DNA of 64,000 nucleotides, from the NCBI RefSeq assembly GCF_026212465.1, contig NC_080049.1, positions 15,402,109 through 15,466,108 of the forward strand, read 5' to 3'. Shown piece after piece: positions 46,897-57,347 of this stretch. The DNA comes from Amaranthus tricolor. Taxonomy: Eukaryota > Streptophyta > Magnoliopsida > Caryophyllales > Amaranthaceae. The notes below the pieces were generated by a model, which did not search any database, was not told the origin of the DNA, and worked only from the letters and a program-made list of their open reading frames with translations. The translations under genes were made by a program, and so were the position numbers. Position 1 is the first letter of the stretch, and each line of letters begins with the position of its first letter.

Positions 46897-48444
46897 ATTA
46901 ATCGGTTCATGAGTTCAATGAATGGCCTTTTAAAGTAAGAGATCATGTTGGTTGTACCAAGGAAAAACATAATGATAATAAGTTAGGTTTGAAGGTAAGA
47001 AGAAACAATGCTAATATGTTTAGAGGGACTTAAAAGGCCTTTGTTGGTATCTTTTAATATTTATCTGGTGAGTTGAATCGGACTGACGACCTTAAACATA
47101 GCGCTTCCGGGAGCCAACCCCTTTCATTTAAGTTTTCATTTCAAGCTTTTAGAATATATTTTTGATTTTATAGTTTTTGTTTGCATAGTCTTGGTGTAGA
47201 TATTTTCACTTGGTCTTATTGTTAGATGATTTGCAGGTAGTTAAGGAATAAGGACCAATCGAAGGCCAAAAGCTATAACCAATGTCCTTCAGGTATATTT
47301 TCTCCTCTTCTGCTCTAATTTTCTCACTTCTAGCTCAAGAAATCTTCCCCACCTTTTCCCACCTTAGCCATCATTACTTGAAATTCTCGCACATCCATTA
47401 CTAGCCATATGAAAACTCAGCTAAATACTTTATCAAGTACACAGACATATACCCCTTTATTTTTATTACTTTTTTTTCTTTCAAATTGCGTTTGATGCTT
47501 GCATGAGGATGATAGAGGAGGTGTGACGGTTGTTTATTGCTTGGTAGCGTTGTTTTTCTTTGTACCCCTTTCTTTTCTTAGGCATAGGGGTGTTTGAGGG
47601 AGACTGGGTTAATCTAATGAGTGAAACATTTTTAGCCGAAGTCATTTTACCCTTTGCTACCTAAAGGAGTTGGATATATTTTTGCCCCCTATCATCCTTG
47701 GTCCTTTCACATATTGATGACATCATTCATCTTAAGCATGGGGGAGGGAAATGTCATAATTTCTATGTGCATCCTTTTATTTAAGTATTGGAAATTCACT
47801 TTCTCATTTTTTTTTTTATTATATATGTTTGGAAAAGAAAAAAGAAACAAAAATAAAGAATTGAAATGGAAGAACCCAGCATGACATTAGGGCAAGGAAA
47901 AGTAAGGTTCGGGCGAATGGGAGTTGTTTGTTGCGGGACTTGATTTCTTCTCAAGCCACTTCTTAGGCCTATTTTCGGCACTTCAAACCGTTTACTCTTT
48001 GGCCATAAATACCTAAATTTTCTATAGGTTTCATTCTTGCCTATTGTCACTAACATTAGGGTACCAAACTCTTTATTGTTTTCCTTTATTTTATGCCCTT
48101 GATTGGATTTAAGCTTTCCTTTAATGTTTTTCATTTTATATTTCTTTATTGTGTTCAGCATTAACATTCTATTTCTATTCATGTATTTCCTTAGATGTAA
48201 GTTTTCATTTGTCTATTCTTTTTCACGTCATTTATTGTATTCGTTGATTTCATTGCCTTAATTATTGTTTTTGTACATCTTATACTATGTTAGGATAGTT
48301 ATTGTTTTCTCTATTGCTTTATTTCTTGCTTTCTTGTTAGTTTCCTTTAAGTTCCTCCTGGTTTTATTTATTGCTTCGTTTATTGCTTTTACCATAGCCT
48401 TTTCTAGTATGAGTGGGTAGTTTCTTTAGGGGATGGATTAGTGA
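46897..48444 (+). other. Decayed 3' region of an Athila-like element
   Basis: No ORF of substance. At 47,083-47,130 the phrase GACGACCTTAAACATAGCGC, then TTCCGGGAGCCAACCC, resembles the conserved post-pol segment of Athila elements. A CTTAAGCATGGGGGAGGG phrase (47,732) and poly-T tracts follow. It is probably the 3' noncoding part and the start of an LTR. Confidence 0.45.
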
Positions 48445-48949
48445 AGCCCTAGGAATGGTCTAGTTCTTCATAGTATAAAATTAGGGTGAGGTTAATGATG
48501 TTTGTTTGTCGACACTCGATACAAATTTGGTCCTACCACTTCTAGGGTGATATAGGGCGATTATAGGTCGTTCGTGTGACTTGTGGGGTCACCAACTTCC
48601 TCTCGATATATTGAGAGTCATGATTGGCCGTTGTTCAATCTCCCTTAACCTAATTCAACTTTTTTCAAAACTAAACTTCTTAGGGTAGACCTAACCTATC
48701 ACCGTTTGTCTTCCATAGCTTTATATCATTTTCATTCTTGATTTATTGTTTTTGACTTCTTGTTATTAGTTTAGCTTTTAAAGACCCAACCTTCTACATA
48801 ACCTTTCTACGTTAAGAGTTAGAGTCTAACATCCCTTGTCTTCATGGTTTGATTTCCAACTCCCACTATACTTGTGTTAGTGCTTAAGGTGGTTATAAAT
48901 ATTGTTTTATTAGGGTTTAATATTAACGACAGCGAAAAACTACTATCCA
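48445..48949 (+). repeat. LTR 3' portion (left copy), Athila-like
   Basis: Shares with 52,190-52,684 the phrases CCCTAGGAATGG, ATTAGGGTGAGGTTAATGAT, CGTGTGACTTGTGG / TGTGTGACTTGTGG, TTTTAAAGACCCAACC, ATCCCTTGTCTT, CTCCCACTATACTTG and TATAAATATTGTTT. Divergence is high (roughly one difference in five to seven bases by eye), hence old. It ends CTATCCA just before the PBS. Confidence 0.7.
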
Positions 48950-48951
48950 AA

Positions 48952-48968
48952 TGGCGTCTTTGCTGAGG
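48952..48968 (+). promoter_or_regulatory. Degenerate primer-binding site (tRNA-Asp type)
   Basis: TGGCGTCTTTGCTGAGG is a mutated form of the TGGCGCCGTTGCCGGGG site used by Athila-type elements, two bases after the LTR end. Confidence 0.6.
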
Positions 48969-49036
48969 ATTATCTCTAGATTCTTTTTCTTCTTTATGTG
49001 GTTTTTTAGCTTTCTTTTTGAATTTTATTTTTTTTT

Positions 49037-49414
49037 ATGCTTGGCTATCCCTTGCATCAACGCAAGCATGAGTCTTTTTGCAAATTCTTTGTGAGATATG
49101 GAGATTTCCTCCCTTATGGTCATGGACTTAAAAAATGGCAATTAGGTCTAACTTTGTATAAGAGTTTAAATGATGGAACTAGGGACTTTGTTGATAACCT
49201 TCATTATGATACATTTCTTTACCAAGAACCATTCATATGCTTAAATTTCTTTCGATGGTTGGCTAAGCATAACTTTAAGAAGGAACTGTCCGATTTCCCT
49301 CCTTTTGACATTCCACTTGCTTATCCTTTTGACCACAATGCTTATGGTGACACTCCAATTGGTGATGAGGTGGAAGCTACGACGAATGTTCAACAATGTA
49401 TTAAGGACCTTTAG
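49037..49414 (+). pseudogene. Gag-like reading frame of the Athila-like element
   Basis: 125 codons. The middle (FCKFFVRYGDFLPYGHGL, then KWQLGLTLYKSLNDGTRDFV) has the pattern of the retrotransposon gag domain, with an H-G-L/W..L...Y.GL.D.TR core. The frame ends at TAG (49,412-49,414) and similar-phase coding-like sequence continues afterwards. It is too short for a full gag. The ATG follows a T-rich tract and may not be the original start. Confidence 0.55.
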
Positions 49415-49639
49415 GAAAACATAGGTATCCATGACCCCATTATGCCTTTGGCATTAGATCATGATCTAGCACCCCTTTTTCCTAATGATTGCTCTCCCCC
49501 ACCTCTTGATGATCAAACCATAGGTGAGGTTTATGATGATGTGCGTTACTTGCACGAGTCTCTTATTTCTATATCTTTGCACAATGACTCCCCTATGCCT
49601 TGATGATCAAACTATAGCTTAGGACCTTAACGAAGCGCC

Positions 49640-52189
49640 TTTCTAGAGGCAACCCAACCGTTAGATTCTGTTATATTTTATTTATTGGATTTTTGTTAGT
49701 TAGTGCTCACGTTTGGTCTGTAGTGTTGTTTGCCTATTCTTTAGAACTCGCAGATTTAAATAACCATTAGTACCACCTAATCTTGCTCCTAGCATTATGG
49801 TTGATCTTGAAGAAGACAAGAGTTTGTAATAACGGTCTCGTGAAAGCAAGCCTTCCGAAAGAAGATGGCTCAAAAGAGGAAAAGAGCTAAGAAAAAGAGG
49901 ATGGCTCCACTCTAGCTTGGGGGAGTCATACATTTTAGTCCACCACCTAGCGACCCTGATGCTAAGTAGTTTACCTCTACTACCTTTGGTGAGTAGAGAG
50001 TCTTGGTCACCACGCCGGCGGCAATAGAGATGTTAGGAGTGAGCCCACTTCTACAGCATGTAAGTTTTTATGTTTTTAAACTGGTGGTTAGTTATGTCCA
50101 GGTTAACCACGTAAACAAAAGCACTTATGGGAGATAACCCGATGTTTCTATAGTCTTGTTTCTTTGCTTAGATAAAGTGCTAATAATGTCGATGTTTCTC
50201 CTTTATAGTTTTCTTGTTTAGTTTTCCAATGTGCTGAGACGGCTCTTGAGCTGGCTTGAGAGAGGGTTCTTATGGTTTTCAAGCTTTGAAAGATCCTCAT
50301 TATTGTCACTGTTATCTTAAGTTTATACAAACTTAGCCTAGTTGTATTTTGTTTACTTGTTGATGTTTTAAGTTGCGAAACTGGCATGCAAGCTTCTATT
50401 GTGTAGAATACTGTGGTCATATGCATACTCGTGTTTTCTTAGCCCTGTGCTTGTTCTGGATTAAGTTGCTTGATTGTTTTTCACTTGACTTGAGGGATCC
50501 TTGCTTGCTTGGTTTGTGCGTTGGATGATTACCTTTTAAGGCACATTTCGACCAGCCTAGCTAGGATTGAACCTCCTTAGACTCGATCCTTTGTGAGTCC
50601 TTCCTTTGTTACCGAGTGCTAGTTAGGGAATCTAGGAATTGTGTTCGTTCTCCACTAATGTAGTTTGCTTTTCATAGACCAAGGATGATAACATGTTTGT
50701 AGTTACAACTGCATAGCTAGTATTCCTACCCTGTACATCAATTGACATTAGGTTAAGAAAACTCTTTGCCTTTACCATTTTCTTTGTAGCCAGACTATTT
50801 AACTCCACATGAACCAAATGTTGCTTCTTCTTACCAATAGGATAGTTAAGTGATCACGGTGGTAGTATATGCATGCATTACTGGTGTAAGAAATTTTGCT
50901 TAATAAATTGATGGTTTGAATTTGTATGACTTTTAGCATCCTTATTAGTTTATTTATCCCTCCATTTTCTTCTTGCATTCTCCATAAAAGAAAAATAATG
51001 AACATTTTATAAGAGGAAAACCAATAAAAAAAAAGGAATGAGTAATAAAAAGAAATTCGAGTTGAAAACACAAAAAGAAAAGAAAAACTGATTGTAGAAC
51101 AAAAAAAACATTGAGATTAAAGTTAGTATGGAATGTTAGAGTTCATATGTGCCTATTTTGAGGCTTTTGAGTTAATATAGATGATGGAAGTTGTAGTTGT
51201 TGGTTTTATCGTCTTGGATTGCTTTATATCCTCTACTGTTAGCACCACAATCCCCAAGTTTACCCTACCTTAACCCTAACCTAAATTATTATCGTTTCTC
51301 AAACATGTTCGACTTGGCTTGACTAGCGAGTTCTATGCTGAAGAGTACACGTGATATGATTTTCGATATTTCTCTCTATTAGGTGTATGATTCTCAGCTC
51401 ATATTTAGTCGAATGATATTGAGTGAAACACATGCCCAATCAAATACATGAGCATTATTAGAAATTTTCCACATCTTTTTGGGAAATTACTTTGGGGGCG
51501 TAGACTTGCGACCTCATTACGTATTGGGTGGCCTGCCTTGAAATGTGGCTCACTTGATGATCCCGAGTCATTGGATTATGATCCCCATTTTACTTGCACA
51601 CCTATGGCTAGGAAAGAGTTTGTGTATACATTGTCTTGATTCCCACTCGCCTTGTCTTCCTTTGTTGTTTGTTTGTTTTTTCTTGAGCTTTCACGTTACC
51701 TATTTAGTTTGTATGCTAGGTACTAGCAAAGGTTTGACTTGGATAAGTTTGATGTGTAAATTTATGAGCACTTTTACGATTCCTTTATAGTGTCAATTCT
51801 CGCGTTTTTCAATTCGTATTATGTGCACTACGCTTGATTTTACCTTGTTCTTGTGCATGGGTTGTTTTGTGGTTATTTTAGATGTTTTAGACACAACAAG
51901 GTCTAATATCCACGTGTTTTAAGAGTTTGGCACCTAAACTGAGGCTATCCCAGTAACCACAATAATTTCGGAAGCACCTAGCGGCCTTGAAAAGATTTTA
52001 TGCCAAGAATTATCCCACATTTGGTCGAATCCCCATGTAATTTGGTCGAAGGGGCAATGCAAGCTTAGAAAGAGTTGTTGGTTGCTAGCTTAGGGCGAAG
52101 CTCAATCCAATTCGAGCGAATTTACATCAATTCAGTCAAAGCCCTTTCAATTCGGTTGAAGCCTTAGGATTCTTGTCTTCGTGGTTAGT
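49640..52189 (+). other. Noncoding interior and LTR 5' portion of the Athila-like element
   Basis: At 49,627-49,660 AACGAAGCGCCTTTCTAGAG, then GCAACCC, is the post-pol phrase seen also near 47,085. A variant is at 50,122. The rest is AT-rich with no recognisable gene. Open frames at 51,448-51,790 have no domain. A T-rich LTR start may lie near 51,750, but no clear boundary is visible. Confidence 0.45.
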
Positions 52190-52684
52190 TATGCCCTAGG
52201 AATGGTTTTTTTTTCATTGTAAAAGATTAGGGTGAGGTTAATGATGCTTGTTTTTTGACACTCAATACAAATCTTGTCATGCCAATCCTAGGGAAACACA
52301 GGGCGTTTATAGGTCGTTTGTGTGACTTGTGGCGTCACCGACTTCCTCTCGTTATCTTGAGAGTAATGATTGGCCATTGTTCGATTGCCCTTGACCTAGT
52401 ATCCTTTGTCAAAACCAATCTTCCTAGGATGGACCTAACCTATCCCCATTTGTCTTTCATTGCTTTATATCATATTCATTCTTGCTTTATTGTTATTGTT
52501 ATTAGTTTAAATTTTAAAGACCCAACCTGTTATATAACCTTCTTATGTCAAGAGTTCGTGTCTAGTATCCCTTGTCTTTGTGGTTCAATCCCCTACTCCC
52601 ACTATACTTGTTTTATGCTTAGGGTGTTTATAAATATTGTTTGATTAAGGTCTTGCATTAAAGACCGCAAAAACCCGCTATCCA
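52190..52684 (+). repeat. LTR 3' portion (right copy), Athila-like
   Basis: Partner of 48,445-48,949; ends CGCTATCCA at 52,684. It is followed by TGGCTTATTCG, which is not a PBS. Confidence 0.7.
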
Positions 52685-53738
52685 TGGCTTATTCGTTTTG
52701 GGCACTTGTGATTCAATTTTTTGAACAGCTTTAAGATAAAGTTTGTTCAAATCATCCACAGGCACATCTATGAGTAGCTTAGCAACGAGGCGTTTGTATT
52801 CATCTTATAAACCTATGGCCGAGGGGAAAGTAAGGAAACTGTTTTCTAGGGGTCTTATCACAATTGTTTTCTCTTATCTCTCTAGAATGCCCACAAACCT
52901 TACAGTGTGTCATACTCGTTGTGCATCCCTAAAATATCATACACTCCTTAAGACAACAATCAAATTTCTCTATTGGAAATCCCAGAGTCGCATTTTGTTT
53001 CTTCGTATTATGAAAATTGTTTGTCATCAGATTATCTATCGGCAACACTTCCCTCATCATTTGATAGTTTTCATCGTAAAGTTTTTCAGGCACACAAAAT
53101 TTTGTCTTCAGAATCTACATTCATCCTATTATCGACATATGAGTATGGCTTTCACAACCTGGGTATAGTGGTAAGTTGAAGCGTTTAACATATCAAAGAA
53201 TTGTCTTGATTGAGGGTTCAAAGATTCTTCAATATGTAAGGGCGATTGTATATCAGCGACGACATTATCAAACTGAGAAAGGAAATAATGATACGTAAGG
53301 AAAATTATTCGCAGCAACATCGTACACCATCGATACATACGAATTTTGCATTGTGCTCTGCTGTTGCTTTTCCCGAACCACCACGTTAATAGGTCCAACA
53401 TCAAATCTGGGATGATGGTTCCAATCTTAGTAGTTTTCTACGAACTCCTTTTTCAATATATGATCTCTTACGACTTATGAAGGTCTCAGTCTATAGTTAT
53501 CACATTGTTTGCAACGACATGAAATCTCTTCTGAATTGTTTTTGTTTGCAAACTGTATAAATTCCTCAAGCCCTTATAAATATCTAATTATAAACTCCAT
53601 TAATTACAATTCCGTTTATACATCAAACTTTTTTCATTACGTAAATTCATTCGTCAGCGAAATAATTAACTAATTTTAATATTTGAAAAATAATTTTAAA
53701 CTACAAACATTACAAAAATAATTAAAAAATAAAAAAAC
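52685..53738. other. Unrecognised sequence with weak transposon-like coding traces
   Basis: A 141-codon plus-strand frame (52,743-53,168) has no recognisable domain. On the minus strand (53,404-53,129) the phrase ESLNPQSRQFFDMLNAS resembles a segment often seen upstream of CACTA transposases. That is a weak match of about 17 residues. No other structure is seen. Confidence 0.35.
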
Positions 53739-53739
53739 C

Positions 53740-53870
53740 ATCATCGACTAAATTGGGACCAAAAAACAATTGGAAACATCACCGACTGAATTTTAGTTGC
53801 TCTCATTTGATTAAGGCCTCCATTACAAGACACCATTAGGTAATCATTGTTTGTATAAACCCCTAAAAAT
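53740..53870. repeat. CGACTAAA-type motif cluster (possible transposon end)
   Basis: Contains TCATCGACTAAATTGGGACC and ACATCACCGACTGAATTTTA, related to the CGACTAAA/TTTAGTCGG motifs at 63,800-64,000. Possibly the inner side of one end of the element into which copia 2 inserted. Confidence 0.35.
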
Positions 53871-54863
53871 ATAATTGTATTTAAAATTTATCAGCCATAA
53901 AATTGTTATACCAACCAAACAATACCTAACAATGATCAAAAAAACATGATCAAACAAACAAAACTCACACACATAATTCAATTTCATCACAAAAAAACAA
54001 TAATAGGGAGAAAAAAAAAGGTTTTTTGGGATTGTATTTTCAATACTGAAATAGGGGTTAAAGCTTGGATTCTAACGCATGTGCGATAATACAAACCATA
54101 CAAATGGAAATTACACCATAAAAACTGAAATTAACCATATAAAAAAGCAACAAATTGTATTCAATTCCCAACAAAAACAGCGTTTTCCTTGAACAAACAA
54201 AAAATTCATAAATTTTCACTTATAAAAATCAAATCCAACACTAAAAAAAAGATCCATAATTTTATTTACAACAAAAGCCTCAACAAGAGCTGATTATTGG
54301 ATAGCAGCTTTTCCGCTGAATTCTTTGAAATACGACAATCCTGATATCTACCATTTTATAACAAGTGAAATCATGCAAAATTCCCACCAATCAAAATGCT
54401 CCAAAGAAATATTCTTTTGAACAATGTAACTCATCATAGCCTCACTACATTACTGATTAAATGTAAGTCCACTGTTAATACTTAATTTGCAATTTGTTAA
54501 TGGTGTAGTCATTTTCTCAAACCAATTCCACATACGGTAGAAACAAAACTAAGAGTATAAAAGCAAATCGATTTCTTCTAGATATTACAAATGCGGTTGA
54601 TATGCCGACTTTAATTTGGTGATCTCTTAGGGGTTACGCTTTTCTTTTCACATTAGATACGAACTTGTGACTTAGTGAGTTGATTTTGCTTTCTGCTTGT
54701 TGCTTAGCATCACCACTAAGCTAATAGTAATATCATTCTTCTTACAATGAGTTGTATTAACACTATAATTATTTCTTAAGTGATGAACAGGACCATTTAA
54801 TTGACTACTACCATTTTATTTCTTTTTCATAACAATTGACTTCATAATTTAGTGCTAAATGAA
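53871..54863. other. AT-rich stretch, no gene seen
   Basis: A-rich and T-rich tracts without coding potential. It is the left flank of the copia 2 insertion; its last 5 bp before the LTR (TATGA, 54,864-54,868) are the target duplication. Confidence 0.5.
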
Positions 54864-54868
54864 TATGA

Positions 54869-55512
54869 TGAAGGGATATGTCCTTAGATATTTCCGACAA
54901 TTATTAAATATATAAATATATAGGATATTTATAAAGATAATAAAGTTAATTATTATTAGTAATTATATTTACTTGCTAGAGAATAAATATAATTGGTGGG
55001 TCAATAATAATTGGATCACAATTAATATAATTAATCCTATAAGGTCTTACAAAAGAATCAATTGAACGATAGATGACTCAGGCCCATTAGGAGTATAGGT
55101 TTTGTGATCCAATTAGGTTAACAAAAGAATCAGATTCTTTTGACCTAGGTCATGAGTATTATATAAGGAGAGAATATGAGTAATAAAGGTCATGAAAAAG
55201 AGTCAGCAACTTTGAGACTCTTCTTCTTCACCATACTCTCTGTAAACCAGTAAAAGCAAGAGTAACATATACTCTTCCGTTCTAGCAAACGTTGGTATTC
55301 AATTGATTCTGGTAGACTGAATAGAGAAGCAACGTTTGAGGCTCTATAGATTATCTTAACACGTTAATTCTTGTGGATTTCACGCTACAAAGGTAATATA
55401 GACTAATCCTTTTATATGATTCATGTGTCTGATTATGTTTATGATCTTGAGATAGATGTTAGGGAAGTGTTTCCTTTAATTCCGTTTATTACGCATCTAT
55501 GGAATCCCAACA
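54869..55512 (+). repeat. 5' LTR of copia 2
   Basis: 644 bp, TG...CA. It contains a TATA candidate at 55,160. Confidence 0.95.
55160..55166 (+). promoter_or_regulatory. TATA box candidate in copia 2 5' LTR
   Basis: TATATAAGGAG; the same motif is at 62,396-62,402 in the 3' LTR. Confidence 0.6.
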
Positions 55513-55513
55513 G

Positions 55514-55522
55514 TGGTATCAG
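55514..55522 (+). promoter_or_regulatory. Primer-binding site of copia 2
   Basis: TGGTATCAG, one base after the LTR end, matching initiator Met tRNA; the complementarity weakens after nine bases (TTTAGCC follows). Confidence 0.85.
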
Positions 55523-56167
55523 TTTAGCCTAATTCATAATATTCATATGATCTTGATTTCTCTGAAAGTTGAACAACTGTTTTTTTTTTGTTCATATATT
55601 TTTATGAAGATTTGAAATTTTGTGGTTATTGTCTTGGGGCTTTGATTATTCATGAAATCCAAACAATGAATTGTTAAAACACAAATTTTGTTCATTGTTA
55701 TTGTGTTTTTCGTAATGGAATTCAAGTGTTTTGGATCGAAAATGCTTATACCCTAATTTTTTCCCCAATTCAATTTTAATTGTTAAAACACAAAATTTGT
55801 ACAATTGGATTGTAATTTAAATGCGAAAAACTTGTTTTTCCTGAAATTTGAAGCAATTCATGCACAAAGATTGTACATCAATTCGAATTTGTTAGCATTC
55901 ATCAAAAAAAAAAGAGAAACAAAAACCGAATGTGAATGTGCAGGCCACGGGCTGGTGGCTATGGTGGCCGGAGGCGCAGCTGCATGGCGCGGCAGTAGTG
56001 ACGGTTGAATGATAGCAGGCTGGTAGCGTAGAGCAGTAGTCGCCTCTGTTTTGCCTGAAACAGAGCTTTGGGCTGCTGCAGTGCTGCTGGGTTGTTTTCC
56101 TTGCGGCTGCTGCTTGATTGAAATTATTTTTTTTTAATTTTTTTAATTTTATTTTTTTTTTGGGAAT

Positions 56168-56417
56168 GCTTTTAAAATAGTCTCACTTAAATTAGTTAAG
56201 TTTGACTAAAATTAAAGGATATTTTATATGCTCTTAAAATAGTCTCACTTAAATTAGTTAAGTTTGACTAAAATTAAAGGATATTTTATATGCTATTAAA
56301 ATAGTCTCACTTAAATTAGTTAAGTTTGACTAAAATTAAAGGATATTTTATATGCTCTTAAAATAGTCTCACTTAAATTAGTTAAGTTTGACTAAACATA
56401 AAGGGTATTTTATATGC
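56168..56417 (+). repeat. 62-bp tandem repeat, four copies, in copia 2 leader
   Basis: Units start at 56,168, 56,230, 56,292 and 56,354; each reads AAAATAGTCTCACTTAAATT, then AGTTAAGTTTGACTAAA, with one or two differences. The high identity implies recent expansion. Confidence 0.95.
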
Positions 56418-56540
56418 TAATTGTTATGACCATTTAGTTTGATATATTGCATTGGTAATGCCGTTTATATTATTTGATATTATTTTGACATGTTATGACT
56501 AGTATGGCCCAAAACAAATATTTATATATAAAATTAGGAT

Positions 56541-56650
56541 AGTATATACGATCTTCGAATTGTTTGTTTTGAATGTAATTATATACGATCTGCGAATCGT
56601 TTGTTTTGAATGTTATTAAATACGATCTGCGTATCGTTAATTTTGTATTT
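56541..56650 (+). repeat. ~38-bp tandem repeat, three copies, in copia 2 leader
   Basis: TATACGATCTTCGAATTGTT and variants begin near 56,543, 56,582 and 56,619. Confidence 0.85.
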
Positions 56651-57347
56651 TTTTTTATACAAAGTATGTAATCACAAATGAAACGAGTTTCAAGGAAGGT
56701 GATCAATGGAGATTCATAGAAGCTTCATGAAGATTAGTTTTTTTTTTTAGGGGCCATACTAGATCATTTTTTATTCATGCTTTTATTTGCTTTGAGGGTT
56801 TATTTTATTTTGATCTTTGCTTGCATAAGTTTATGAATTGGTTAAGTATGCTATGTGTTCATTTAATATTAACCATGTTTATTAACTTGAATCCCCATAA
56901 ATAATATTGAGTTTTATTGTTTTTCTAAACAACACCTATAAGCCTTTGATAATGAGTAATACATTCTGCCAAAGCGAGGTATTGCTCATAATTCTTGGGA
57001 TATTGGGTAAATTTTTATTTGAAAATTTATAGGTTCATGTTTGGTTTCACTCAACAAAATCATCAAAAAACAAAGTTTTGGGTTTTGAAACTAAGAGATA
57101 GGATTGAACAAAGGATTATTAATCTATCTACTAAGAGTTATAATTAGTTATAATTAGTAAAACGTTTACTTACCTTAACTACTATAGTTAAAGGCAGGGC
57201 CAAAGTCCGTTTGACTGTAGTGGGAAAGGATCTTAGTTATCATTTATTCAAAAGGGGATTTTAAATTTTGAATAAATTATTAGACTTGTTTAATTACTGC
57301 TTATTGATAGACTATTAATTTTGCTTTATTACATTGTTGTAGAAATC

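Larger units (their letters stand above)
48445..52684 (+). mobile_element. Short Athila-like element with decayed LTR pair (LARD-like)
   Basis: Two related segments of about 500 bp (48,445-48,949 and 52,190-52,684) lie 3.7 kb apart in direct orientation. The first is followed by a degenerate tRNA-Asp-type PBS. Between them are one gag-like reading frame and noncoding sequence, with no pol. This fits a large retrotransposon derivative with deleted coding region. The first LTR also lies at the right place to be the 3' LTR of the upstream gag-protease remnant, so the two elements may share it. Confidence 0.6.
55523..57347 (+). other. Long leader of copia 2 with a GC-rich patch
   Basis: 1.8 kb before the gag ATG. 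It is AT-rich except for about 55,925-56,110, a GC-rich patch (GCCACGGGCTGGTGGC, GGAGGCGCAGCTGCATGGCG). No domain is recognised. Two tandem repeats lie within it. Confidence 0.7.
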
